Notes under the pieces: generated by a model | Database searches by the model: none | Told to the model about the DNA's origin: nothing | What the model saw: only the letters and a program-made list of their open reading frames with translations | Shown here: piece after piece, positions 11,356 through 24,468 of the stretch | How positions within the stretch are numbered: position 1 is the first letter of the stretch | Layout of the letters: each line of letters begins with the position of its first letter | Position numbers and translations under genes: made by a program | Source of the DNA: Amphirosellinia nigrospora | Lineage: Eukaryota; Ascomycota; Sordariomycetes; Xylariales; Xylariaceae | DNA: 64,000 bases | Assembly (NCBI GenBank): GCA_004123355.1 | Contig: SCHM01000002.1 | Coordinates: forward strand, 5,863,569 to 5,927,568 | Direction: 5' to 3'

Positions 11356-13369
11356 CTATCCAGCAGCAACAGGCAAGCGCTTCACAGCACGCTGCCGTTG
11401 TTTACCGCTAGTGAACTCGGGCGCCTCTAAAGCGCTATCTTCTCTATCTTGCCTCTCTGCCTTCTTCTTCAGCGCCCATTGACGCATGAAGTCGCGCTGC
11501 TTAGGCACGTTCAGGGCATCAGCCTCTGACCGCGCCGAGGCCCGTCGAACGCGAAGATCTCCCGCTTGGGCGGCGGCCGGGTGCGCACGGCGTACTTGAG
11601 CCTCTTCTCCAGACCCAGGAGGCTCAGCTTCACGTTCTTCCGCGACGCCTTGTCGCGGATCTTGTCGTGGATGACCTTCACGCGGGCTGCCAGGACGTCG
11701 ATGTCCGCGTTGAACTTTTGTTCGGCGGCCGCGTCTTCTGGTGTTATTGTGCCAGTTCCGTTTGTGGTTGTGGGACGCATGAAATCTGCCCGGTCGATGA
11801 CGATGTCCAGGAGCGTCGTGAGTGCCCTTAGCCGCTCAAAGTCGAAGTCGACTTTGTTGGTGGATTTGAAGTCCTCATCGAGACGGTCACGTATGCTCTC
11901 AAAGCTGAGGTGGGGTCGATAGGCTTACTACCTAGGCCCGGCTTGTCGAATAGTGACTCGGCTGCTATCCGTCGTCGAAGGTCCACTAGATGTGAGGTGG
12001 AGCTTGGTATTGATAGCAAAGCTGTGACCTTGAGCTCAATATCGTCTATGCTCTTATAGATATACGAACACATGGCATCGCACTAGTTTTGATATTAGCC
12101 GTGCTTGTTCATAGAAGGACTGGGAAGAAAGGGACATACTGCTGTATTCCACTTGGAGCTAGATCTCGCGAGATTCGATACTAACGTCGTTATGGCACGT
12201 ATGTAGTGTTCACGTACTACTGCTGCGACGACCGGATCTAGGCTCATGCGAAGCAACAGCTGCGCGGCACTTATAGCCGATGCCGTCCGGAGTTTTGGCG
12301 CAATTTGGTGTAAGAGTTGTAAAAAGGTGATTAAGGGTGACCAATTCCGCTCGAGATACTCGTGTCGAACGTCTGTTGTGCCCTTGCACTTGGCGGGCTC
12401 TCGAATATATTTTGGGCCTCCAATTCCTTCGAGCAAGGCATACAAACTCATATCATCAACGAGTCTGGGGTGTTATCATCACAGAGCTCGGCGAGATTTA
12501 TATACTGCCTCCGTAGCTCTGCGTTCTGTTCTCTGAAAATCTCGTCGAGAACCCACAGGAAAAGCTCATCTGGAAGGGCTTCCCCCTGAGCGAGGAACGT
12601 ATGTGGTAGGCCCATTATAAATGCTCGACGCCGTGCATCTGATTGAGAGAGGCATTTCCAGCGGCCAGTCGCTTTCTTACGTGGGAATCCATTCTTGCCA
12701 GGTTCGGAGCTTCTTGACTAAAGAAGTAGCAATGTTTGCGTGATGCCTCGTCATCTTTGGAACGCTTGAAAGCTTGGCGAATCTTGTCACCTTTCCCGTC
12801 CTCGTCTTCAGAGCCAACGAAAAGTTTACAAGTGGTCTCCTCGAGCCGCTTGGGATCATTATTGGCATCAGAGTCGTCCGAGTTGTCACTATGGTGTCCC
12901 GTCTGGGTAATCAAGGCGTCAGCCTTTCTGAAGCTTTCCTCGGTCCGTTCAATCTCCCGAGAGTGGTTCATGAGCGCCTTTAGGTCAAATTTGTGTTTCT
13001 TCGGCTGTAGGGTCAGAGGTGACCGGTGTATGCCCGAAGCTATTCTCTTAGCCTGGGGCGTAGAGAGCACATTGGGATCACGCCGGTGAGCGGCGGGCCA
13101 GATCTGTAACCAAGGGCTTCTGTAATAGAACCTAAGGAATCATCCGAGTCATCCTCAGAGTCGTCAGATCCTTTGATCTCATCGTCGCGGCTGAACACCC
13201 GCGGAGCGGACTTTGGTGGAGTTCTTGGGGATGGAGTCAGGTCCGTAGGTGGGGGTAGACCTGACTTCGAGGGTGGCGATGAGGCTGCTGGTTGCTTCTG
13301 AGTTTGAGAATTGGATGTGCCACCGGATCTGAAGAAACCTCTAATATCTCCATTCTTTCGTGAACTCAT
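11356..13369 (-). CDS. Unidentified nuclear protein with PCNA-box-like N-terminus
   Basis: A gene of about 650 codons with one intron (complement 12083-12139, branch CTAAT). The start MSSRKNGDIRGFF (ATG at 13369) contains N-x-x-I-x-x-F-F, which fits the PIP-box that binds PCNA apart from Asn in place of Gln. A disordered Ser/Pro/Asp-rich region follows, then VLSTPQAKRIASGIHR and an acidic linker, then a helical C-terminal part (LPDELFLWVLDEIFREQNAE, MSLYALLEGIGGPKYI, a basic coil and a final FMRQWALKKKAERQ). I do not recognise the family. A DNA replication or repair factor is a reasonable guess; an Nse6/SLF2-like partner of Smc5/6 is possible but only speculation. At least four one-base frame changes interrupt it (about 13,060, 12,460, 11,912-11,915 in a C-run, 11,535 in a G-run), yet the flanking frames join into one coherent protein. 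Confidence 0.6.
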
Positions 13370-16300
13370 CTTCGGCCCGGCAAATGATATGCTAGTTCTC
13401 TGCGCGCTTTACATGGGGGTGTGAAATCAATCTTCACCAACAAACATAGAGTATGAAGAGCGTGGCGCGAACTTGGATACCACTGCTTGAGATCACGTGA
13501 AATTACCTTTAGGGCCTGTGATTCATGATCAATGGATGGATATTCTGTAGGCTGCTGCGTATGCTTCAATTCTGCTTGGCATACCGATGATCTGGTAAGA
13601 CGTGTCTTGACGCGGTTCTGGTCTAGCGTTGTGGGATGGAACTGAACGGATGTTGTACTTGTACGAGGCACCAAATTCGGACCAAGTTCTTGGAGATGAC
13701 TAGCTGGTTTTCCGTAGGGGTGGTTCTACGCTAGCTATTCTATGTAACGGAGCTGATTGGCTCCGGTGATGGGATGCTCCAAAATTGGTTACCTAACATG
13801 GGAGCCTTCGGGAGGTGAATTACATGACAGGCTAGGTACTTACCTACTGACACTTCTTCGTAACTGCACTAAGTAGTGTAAGTACTTCCAATAGGTAGCA
13901 TGAAATCACAACTGTCATAATTACCAGATGTCGATTACTTTTAGGCAAAAGTCTTATTAGGTAACAATATTATGCATTTTGAACGCGTTAACCGTTTGCA
14001 AGTAAATAAGGGGTTTCTTATAAAATCTTTTCAAAAAGTCGACATGCGTAATTACCATCTAACTTCGTATCAGGTCCTCCAAACCCCTCCCCTCCCCCAC
14101 CTACATAGGTACTTTTTAGTAGGCATGGAAGGTAAAATTAGACAACAACAATATTGGCTTGGTTGATTATGAGAATTAAACTCCTGGGCATAATGCTGCC
14201 ATGTACTACCTATGTAGCTCGCCTATAATACCGCCGAGAACACCATTTGTGTCTCTGAAGTAAACCGTAACTTGAGAACATACCAATATTGGAAACATTA
14301 TCACATAGCACAAGCGAGGACTTCTATGTGATACGCAACAGTACCTCGCCGTATTCCCAACCCGTTACGATCTAGTACTCAGTATGACGGTATATGTCAA
14401 CAACCCTACTACAGCCTAGAGGTGAGTGGGTGCACTGCTACATTGCGGACAGCATCGATATAGCTGCCTAACTTTGTAGTCTATGCTTCAACCTGGTCTC
14501 CCTCATTTTGCGCAATTTCAGAACTATAAATATTGTACATAGTAAGTAGTCAACTACTTACGTGGGGGCCTATGAGTTCTATCGTTTTCTAGCTTGGGGC
14601 ATTAATCTATCCAACTACAGGCTAGGACAAGGACAAGCAAGCATTAAAAAGCTAAGGGGCCGGCTCGGGAAGGGAATCGATAGGTTGCGGTTTTAAGGGG
14701 CCTCGGAGTTTTGAAAGGTCTGATGTTTGATAGCTTCCTACGCTACCTACCTAAGTCAGGTAATCTAGGTGTATTATCTACCCAAGAAATACGAGCTCTA
14801 CGCTTACCTGGAATCCACATCGTTGATGCGAGACGATCTAATCTGATATTCCACAGCGCATACCCAGTTTCATGGCTCTGGGTACGTATGTCGTCTTCCT
14901 TGCTCGATAACCGGGAAGCTGCCGCATTGCAAGTCTCAGGCCTCTGTGGCGTCAGCCGTCCCCAGTTTCATTGCGCTCCACAAATCCCTACCGCCTGTGA
15001 ATTCCGAGCAGCTGGGGAAGGCCTTTCGCTCACTATCACCGTCCACTTCTTCTAGTGTACACTACTTTTGTGAGCTAAGTTGATGTCTTGAGTACATATA
15101 AGCAAGTGCCCATCCTCACCTTGTGGCACGTTAGGATATTCTAAAATTGAATCCAGGTTCAAACTCTGTGACTATTACCCTCATATATGGCTTTTCGCCA
15201 ACCATCATGAGCGTACTACGTAAAGTACCTAACCTAAGGTCACTGCATACATATGTATATGTACTACCAGCCTCCAGCTGAGAATCCCTGCCTCCACCCT
15301 GTCGGGGTCGGGGAAGGACCCGAAGCCGTGCAGCCTGACTTGTTGTTGTTGCTTGGGCGAGTCGGAGTCTCAACCCTGCATCATGAAGATTAGGTAGTGT
15401 AGAGAGGAATTGCCGACGTGGTACTGAGGAGATAATTGCTATGGTTATAATCCCTAAATAGGGGCAATGAACGCGATTCCTCCCAAGTTCTGGTGCTGAG
15501 CACGATACCTTGGTCGAAGGAACATTGAGTATGCACAGAGTCCTGTCCTCCCCACCGCATCCTCGGATGATACGCTTGGTGCCCCCCGTTTCAAAGAGGA
15601 GGGTGGCTCCTGATTATGGCGAATGACGCAGGCTACCTAACCGATTTGGCATTTGTCATGAGCCCGTCGCCGTCTATGGCTCGTGGAATACTAGGATTCC
15701 GGATTTGTCTCGTCTTTAATAGGCAAAGAGCATCATGCTGCTACCATATTTAGTACACCTCTTAGAATTAATAGTTATACAGTAGTATGCTATGATAAGG
15801 TACTGAAGAGTATCAGCTATAGAAAACCGTAACCGTGGGGCAGCCATCCATTCGTTTAGGTTAACATTTGCACTTCACCATCATGTTATCTTGGGAAGCC
15901 CTACATATAGCCGTAAGATCTCACCTAACCCCATGCTCTTCTAAGAGCGGTGGCTGTCAGGAGTGGCTATACCTACGCGCAAGCAGCTGATTGGGTTTCT
16001 GTTTTACATCTGTTATGTTGCGGAAAGAAATTCCTCGCAGTCGGGAGCAGGCGGACTATCCACCGTACCCTGAACGGAAGAATAAGTGTACTGTAGTCGC
16101 GTCTAATTCCACATAAGGTTACGTATAAGTTCCAAGGAATGAGCCTCCAATAGAGCACTACCAGGTACCTAGGGTTCTGTAGCGTGCCACTGTACGGACC
16201 TGTCAGTCTCGGCTGGAGGATGGAGGCGAGCCGGAGAATACTTATACTAAGATTGCTTGGTGTCTTTCTAAATATCATAAATTCAGCGTTGCATCGAAGG

Positions 16301-18070
16301 ACTCAGACGAGGCAGGTGGTGACCAACAGGCATTAGCACATGCGATTGATCGTTGGTTCGCGAGACGGTGTTGAGTGGAGACAGCCTAGAGGTTTCCTAG
16401 ACGCGAGATCTGTCTACCTGTATTATGAATATCTAGAGCTGAGTCTCTATATCCTATTAAAGCTCCTCAGACCGAAATTCATTTACAACTACCAAAGACT
16501 AGTCTGCCTATACAGCCACCTATATTCAATGTTGAGTCAAGATGCGGCCACGCTTATACACTTTATATGTATGTGCAAGATCGAGAGCGCATACTCCGTA
16601 CTTCGACCGGACTTTACTGTATTAGACGGTAGCCCCTTTGATCTACACCTTAGTACCAGGACATTTCTGGGGCCGTCCCCACCAACAGGATCAGGACCCT
16701 GAGATGACAGTTATGACAAAATGGAGTGTAACAAGTAGCATTCCCTTTACAGATGGAATGGCAAGACATCGTAAGTAGTGTACCATACGCCGTACGTCTG
16801 CTGTACATCTTCGACAAGCCTTGCCCACGGCACAGAGCGACACCAAGCACAAGACACAAGGCTCAGCCAGGACAGAGGCAATGTACGGATGTGCGTTTGC
16901 AATGCCATCACTGTGCTACATGAAGATAGCCAAAACGAGGAACTTGTTGCGGCTTACAAATGCGGTATCCGTTGCGGATTAGGTAGGTAGTTTGCGTGGT
17001 GTTGACTACTAATGCTAGTAGAAACTGGTGGCGGGCGTTAGAGTCGCGTTTTCTGTTTCTACACAGCGCTACAGCGTGCTGTGCATGCCGATCTTCTTCA
17101 GCATTTGTTGTTATCTACAATAATAAAGGAGAGAATAAAGGAGGTGGTGATATTAGGTTGACCGCCTTAAAAATAAAACTGTATGTTAATGAGACATTAT
17201 GGGCTTTGTTAGTATGCCTCGATCCAGGGCTGGCGGATATTCAATACTTGAAAAGTTGCTTGATTCTTCAAGTTTCGCACCCAGGCTTGCGCCACACTGG
17301 CACTCGGTGCTCCAATAATACCACCTGCTTATTAGGCGGAGTGCTGGGGACTCGCAGGACTTGCACTGTATGATGCTCACGATTCTCGGAACAATCTCAT
17401 TTTTCATGGACAATGACCGCCTCAATGCAGCAAGACAAGCCAAGACCTGCCATAGGTGAGTCTTTATAGGGGCGACACAGTACGTCTTAGTGTCCGCGTG
17501 CTGTAGCGTACTGCAATGCTGTAATTTTAGGGCCGTGCTGACACCGAAGCCCACTATTCCATGCCCACTTGTGCAGACACGCGCAGGGGACGCAGCCCGG
17601 CGAGTTCGCAACCCCGGTCCATCCGGCATGTTCATACCTCCCGCGTGTAGTGTAGTGCATGTAGCGTACTGTACCTTCAGCAGCCCAGCGAATCAATCAA
17701 AACTTTCCACCGTTCCCTTTCCAGTTCCGTCCTGCCCCAACCCGTCCCAGTCCCCCGTCTCCCTTCAGCAACAACACCAACACGACGGGGACACCTCACT
17801 CTCCTTCCACTAACAGGAAATGCCCGCATAGATTGCACACGAACGCTTGTTTACATCGATCGACCATAGACGATTGCTCGCATGTACTCGCAGACAAAGC
17901 CGCGTCTGTAGTCAATTGTGCTCGCTATCCCGAATACAACCACTACACGACGCCGCCACCCAGAGCTATTTAGTAACTGCGACCTCGCAGCAAGAGCTGT
18001 AATTACGGGAGAGCGAGCGAGTCTGGCGACGAGAGTTGTAATTGACGGGCGCTGCCGAGACATCCTAACC
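13370..18070. other. 4.7-kb gene-poor interval
   Basis: No open frame here resembles a known protein, and the ones over 100 codons (for example 14711-15055 and 16340-16702 plus) lack codon or motif support. No tRNA A/B-box pair or 5S-like sequence was found. The last few hundred bases before 18071 are pyrimidine-rich with CAACAACACCAACACGAC-like tracts and look like a promoter and leader for the P4-ATPase gene. Confidence 0.4.
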
Positions 18071-21000
18071 ATGCCGAAAGACGGAGGGAACAAACAAGCA
18101 GGATACTGCGACTACACGGTCACGATGGGCTACCGCAAACTCACTGTCAAGAGCAGCGGCCTCAAGCGGATTCACATCATGGATAGGAAACACAAGGGCG
18201 CCGACTCGACAGAAAAGAGGCAATCTGGCGGGTCTAGCCATTCGAGCAGTAGTCAAGGGGGGAATGGCGTGACGACCCAGGAGGAACCCAGCCACCAGAC
18301 GGACGCGAATAGCACCACCACATCAGAAGACGAGGGTGAAGGGAGGACTCTGTTTTTCAACTTACCACTGCCGGCAGACTGGAAGACGAGGAGGGGAATC
18401 CCGCCCAGACGTACACAAGAAACAAATCCGAACAGCCAAGTACACGCCCTTGTCTTTCATTCCTAAAAACATTTGGTTCCAGTTCCATAACATTGCAAAC
18501 ATCTTTTTCCTTTTCAATGTTATCCTAGTAGTAAGTCAATCAATGCCCCGTACTGCTATTTTATCTCATACCAAACTCTACTCCTAGTTTTTCCCCATCT
18601 TTGGAGGCACGAATCCTGGCGTTAATGCCATACCTTTGATCTTTATTATCACTGTGACTGCTATCAAAGACGCCATTGAAGACTATCGCCGAACGGTTCT
18701 CGATAACGAGCTCAACAACGCCGCCGTGCATCGCCTTGTCGGCTGGGAGAACGTCAACGTTGCAGAAGACAATGTGTCTACATGGAGGAAGACCAAAAAG
18801 GCCACTTCAAGATTTATGAGTCTCTTATGGGAAACCATCCAAAGCTCATGGAAGAAGGACACCGATTCGCCGGGGATAATCGAGGACTCTGCAAATCCGC
18901 GCATTTCGATAGAGACAAAGGCAAATCGAAAGTCGATGGCTTCGGCATATGAAGACATACAAATGACACCTGTAACCTCGCCCTTACCGCCCACCGGAGC
19001 TTCGGCAGGAAATCCTATGGAAGTTGACGCTCTTGCTCGAGAGAAGGGGGATTTGATCAACCATGAGCGCGAGATTAGTGGTCAAGCAAGGTTTCATAAA
19101 GACATGTGGAAGAACCTCCAGGTCGGCGATTTTGTTCGACTTTACAACGACGACGAACTACCTGCAGATGTCATCGTCCTGGCCACATCCGACAATGACG
19201 GGCTTGTTATGTGAGACAAAGAATCTAGATGGTGAGACTAACCTAAAAGTCCGGCAGGCACTCCGTTGTGGACGAACTCTCAAGCATGCTAAAGACTGTG
19301 AGCGAGCTCAATTTTCGATTGAGAGCGAACCCCCGCAACCCAATCTCTACAAGTACAATGCGGCTATCAAGTGGGAACAAAATTTCCCGAGAGGTGGTCC
19401 CAAAGAGATGTCAGAGCCATCACGATTGATAACTTGCTTCTCAGAGGCTGCAATCTAAGAAACACAGAATGGGTTCTAGGTGTTGTTGTATTCACTGGCC
19501 ACGATACCAAGATCATGATGAATGCAGGTGCGACGCTAGCGAGCGCGCATTGCTCGCGAGTTGAACTTCAACGTGCTCCTCAACTTCGGCATTCTTTTCG
19601 ATCTGCCTGCTGTGCGCAATTGTCAACGGCGTGTCCTGGAGTAAGTCTGATGCATCAATAGCCTGGTTTGATTACGGCGCGATCGGTGGAACTCCGGAAT
19701 GACAGGTTTCATCACATTTTTCGCCGCCTGATCGTGTTCCAAAATTTGATTCCAATCTCTCTATACATTTCCCTCGAGATCGTTCGCACGCTCCAAGCCA
19801 TATTCATATACAGCGACGTACAAATGTACTATGAACCGATCGATTATCCTTGTGTTCCGAAATCGTGGAATATTTCTGACGATGTTGGCCAAATCGAATA
19901 CATCTTCTCCGACAAGACCGGCACTCTTACTCAAATGTTATGGAGTTCAAAAAGGCCACCATTAATGGACAGCCTTATGGAGAGGCTTACACAGAAGCGC
20001 AAGCTGGTATGCGGAAGCGTTTGGGTGTCGACGTGGTCAAGGAAGCTGCCGAGGCTAGGGAGCAAATTGCTGTCTGTAAAACTCGTGCTCTTGAAGGGCT
20101 CCGGACGATTCACGACAACCCTTTTCTCCATAACGATGATGTGACATTCATTGCGCCAGACTTCGTGGACGATCTTCGAGGAGCTTCTGGAGACGAACAG
20201 AAACAGGCAATGCTCACTTTATGCTGGCTCTTGCTCTCTGCCACACGGTCATAGCTGAACATATCCCTGGTGAAAGCCCCAGGATTGATTTTAAAGCTCA
20301 ATCTCCAGATGAGGCTGCACTGGTTGCAACAGCACGCGATATGGGTTTCACAGTTCTAGGGTCTACATCTGAAGGAATTAGATTGAACGTCATGGGTGAG
20401 AAAATTCATTATACCATCCTGAATACCATCGAGTTCAACTCCAGCCGAAAGCGAATGAGTGCAATCATCAAAATGCCCGATGGGCGCATTATTCTATTTG
20501 CAAAGGCGCTGATAGTATTATTTACTCGCGCTTAAGCGCGCGAGCAAGCAGCACTGCGAAAGACCACGGCTGATCACCTCGAAATGTTTGCACGCGAGGG
20601 CTTGCGTACACTTTGTATAGCACAGCGTATACTCTCCGAGCAAGAATTATCGAATGGCGCAAGGAGCATGATAAAGCTGCTTCAGCTATGCAGGACCGAG
20701 AAGAAAAGCTTGAGGAAGTAGCGGACAAGATCGAACAGAACCTTACCCTGCTTGGAGGTACAGCTATTGAAGATCGTCTCCAAGATGGTGTACCTGATAC
20801 CATCGAATTACTGGGGAAGCGGGTATTAAGCTGTGGGTGCTCACCGGAGAAAAGTAAACGCTATCAACATCGGTTTCTCCTGTAATGTGCTCAACAACGA
20901 CATGGAGCTTATAACTCTAAAGTTGTTGAAGACGATCGGGAAATACAAACAGCGAAGAGTTTATCACTCAGCTGGATGCAGAGCTCACTGAAAGGCTCCG

Positions 21001-22730
21001 GCATTTTGGACTGACCGGCAACGATGAAGACCTAGCCGAAGCACGCCTAAACCACGAACCCCCAGCACCTACACATGCTTTAGTTGTCGATGGGTTCACC
21101 TTGAAATGGGTTCTTGATGAGAGGTTAAAACAGAAGTTCCTGATTTTGTGCAAACAGTGCGCCTCGGTTCTTTGTTGTCGTGTTAGCCCTGCCCAAAAGG
21201 CCGCGGTCGTGTCAATGGTCAAGAATGGTTTGGACGTGATGACACTCTCAATCGGAGATGGCGCCAACGATGTCGCCATGATTCAGGAAGCAGACGTTGG
21301 TGTGGGCATTGCGGGTGTTGAAGGTCGTCAGGCTGTTATGTCTGCTGACTATGCAATTGGTCAATTCCGCTTCCTCCAGCGCTTGGTTCTGGTACATGGT
21401 CGATGGTCATACAGAAGGATGGCTGAGGCAATTGCCAACTTCTTCTACAAAAACATGATCTGGACTTTACTATCTTCTGGTATCAGATCTGGTGCAACTT
21501 CGACATCACATACCTCTTCGAGTACACGTATATCATCTTGTTCAACCTCATTTTCACCTCACTTCCGCCGATTGTAATAGGAGTCCTTGATCAAGATGTT
21601 TCTGATTCTGTCTCCCTCGCTGTCCCGCAACTCTACCGTCGTGGTATAGAGCGCATGGAGTGGACACAGCAAAAGTTCTGGTAAGCTCTGGTTAACTACC
21701 ATTTTTTCTATCTCAGTCGTACTAATTACCGATCAGGACATATATGGCAGACGGCCTTTATCAAAGCGTCATCACATTTTTTACCTTACTTGGTCGTTTC
21801 GAATACTCCAACTATTGCCGGTAACGGTAAGGATGTGATTGAACGTCTTCGACTTGGTGCCTACATCGCTCACCCCGGGTTATTACGATCAATCTGTACA
21901 TTCTGATCAACACATACACTTGGGACTGGCTCACAGTATTGATCATTACACTCAGTGACTTGCTGATTTTCTTCTGGTCGGGTGTTTATACATCGTCAAC
22001 GTTTGCAGGGACCTTTTATGGGACGGCGGCACAGATCTACAGCGAGCTGTCATTCTGGATTGTCCTGGTCCTTACCCCCCTTATCTGTATAGCGCCGCGT
22101 TACGCCAGCAAAGCATTACAGAAGGTGTTCATGCCATATGATGTCGATATTATTCGAGAACAAATCACTTCTGGGAAATTTGGCATAGTCGTCGAGGAAG
22201 GAGAAGAGCACAATCCCCATGATGCAAAAGAGAGCATATCCAGCTCTTCGGGCTCATCTCGGCGCAAACACCAGCCGCAACAGAGTGTTGACGAAGATCT
22301 CCGGCCGATCTACCCTCCATCCATCGCGGCGACTTCCATAGCTGGTCATGGTCCTCGTAGTCAAAGGGGAAGCGACGGAACAAACTATACCCGACATGAC
22401 ATATCGAATGAAATGCCCGTCAATCAACCCGCCGATATTCCTCAGGTTTCGGTTCGACAGTCTATCGATCGTGTGCGGCCATCATACGACCGCATGCGAC
22501 AATCCATGGACCGGATGGACCGAAACGTTCGAGCCAGTTTCGAGGCTTCAAACGACTTTACGAGTGCCGCTATGCTAAGTCGTTTCGAGTCTACCCAGTC
22601 AGTAGGACCTTCTGAACTGAAGGTAGTGGATTGGTCAGCCGGATTCGAAGACGAACTCGTGGCAAGTCGTTTTAAGTCACCTTTTGCATTCCATAAAGAC
22701 CAGAACAACCATATTCGAGAACACGAGTGA
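18071..22730 (+). CDS. Phospholipid-translocating P4-ATPase (Dnf1/Dnf2 type)
   Basis: A flippase that moves phospholipids to the cytosolic leaflet of plasma or endosomal membranes. All family landmarks are present in order: the N-terminal [32 protein letters not shown] before helix 1; the A-domain NLDGETNLK (DGET at 19228-19239, the P4 form of TGES); helix 4 [14 protein letters not shown] (PISL at ~19750, lipid-path signature); the phosphorylation site SDKTGTLT (Asp at 19911-19913); the N-domain [10 protein letters not shown] (~20294); and the hinge [10 protein letters not shown] (~21254). A long C-terminal tail ends at 22728-22730. Introns are seen at about 18532-18587 and near 21680-21736. 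The gene is split by a dozen or more one-base frame changes (for example ~18383, ~18424, ~19205, ~19213, ~19935, ~20508), mostly one base short in a homopolymer, with little loss of protein conservation. The Dnf1/Dnf2 rather than Drs2 label rests on the N- and C-terminal segments. Confidence 0.85.
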
Positions 22731-24468
22731 CCTATTTGCCCCTAGCCCGCAGTTCTATATACATTTTCGAGGCCAGCGTTTCGCATGGCTGCCCCACTCA
22801 TTACTTCCATTTGAACGATAAAATACGCTCTTAGTACCACACGATCTGCAATGAGCAATCTACGATACCTACAGGCATGGATGGCCTGCCGTACTTCCGG
22901 TATGGCTTAAGTAGCCCAGCAAGCGTCAACCACTGCTTTCTGGACTTGGCGTTGGCGTTTTTCCCCCTTTTCTCTTGGTGCATGGTATTGGCGCGGCCAT
23001 TGTACGAGGCGATGATGAAAGTCACAGTATTTTGGACCACTGTGCTTGTCTTTGGGAACTAGATTTTGTTGCTCTTAACACATTTTTATCCTACACTCTA
23101 TATCATGACCGTTGCTCGATGCTGGGAACATATACCGCCGGCTACAACCACCCCCTCCGCATCTTGTTTTGCTTTCGTGTTTCTGTTTTTTATGGGCAAG
23201 AATGGAACGGCGTTCAGCGTGTACAGAATTACGGTCCTTGTCGACACTTGGGAGCGACGGTATTTATTGCATGAATGGGTGTTGAAAGAGCCGTTGGCGC
23301 CCGCTGCAGCTACTTGCCAGAAAGAGGGCGTGTCGAGGCTCCCCATCTCTGTATATAGACCTTTCAGAACAGGCAAGAGAGCGTACGGCGAATTGAACAG
23401 GCTTAACAGAGTAAATATTAATGCAGCGCGGATTAGCAGTAGATGGAAAATGGAAATTTTGAAGCCCAATTGACTAGACAGACTTGACGATTGATATATA
23501 TATATACACCTAGCCGCAATACCCCCGAATAGCAGTATTATGTTAGGCTTCTCTCTCTTGGTGTCTAAACTGTGTTTCATGTGCCTGTCAGTGATATATA
23601 CTTGCTCGAAAGCGTCTCTCTTGCTGAATGTGGAAGAGGATACATACAGGTACGAAGGAGAGATTGGTCGTCGACCCCTACCCTCCTATATAAGAGGCAC
23701 CTGCCCAGCTACGATGCGTTCAAACCAATCCCACAGGCAATGCCAAAGGATTGTACGGCACGTACCTACTACGTACTTGTTCCCAAGCTTTCACGCCCTG
23801 CTACGACTGTAGAGTGTCGGCTCTGGCCTCCAATCCTACCTAACCAATACGCCTGTCCAGTCACCAATCCTTCCATCGCCCGTCGCCTACCCCAAGTCAA
23901 GAATCTTGATCAATTTCACCGTTTTAGAACCGTTCTTTAGGCGTAACCTTACCTAGCTTTACATTAGCTGCTCCTCAGTCAGTGGCCCAACTGAAGAAGC
24001 GTCGTGGGAGGTAAGTTGAGCATACCTAATGCCAAAGCGGTCCCATTCTGATGCTAATTTCTGTATGTCACAGAAAGTACCACTTAGGTGCGAAACTGTG
24101 TGCCATTTTTTTCTTTCTTTTTGAAACCTGGAAGCTACACATGATATTGAACGTGTCGGTAATTTCCTACTACGAAGATGCGTGCATAAAGTGTTCGTGG
24201 CGTCGTACCTGCCTGTAAGGTACCTTGGCTGGCGAGCCGCCTCTGGTGTAAGTATTGAACAGTACAATGAAACCCCCTCAAAATCCTATTGGAAACCCGC
24301 ATGCCTATCTCCTTAGGTACCTAATGTTTTCATTGAGTTAGCAATGACGTGTTCCCAGCCTTGAGAGGAGTATGTCATCATCAGCTTCGATTCCCCCTAT
24401 CTCAATCATTTCGACTTTAGACATCTCCCAGTCAACAGCTATTGAAAACGCCGACTTCCTACCCAGAA
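22731..24468. other. Intergenic, nothing recognised
   Basis: Holds the 3' region of the P4-ATPase gene and the 5' region of the HET gene. A TA-rich run lies at 23491-23508. No coding region recognised. Confidence 0.4.

Noticed and set aside
14711-16702. Open frames of 114 and 120 codons in the 13.4-18.1 kb interval.
   Set aside because: No family pattern, poor codon regularity and no splice partners.
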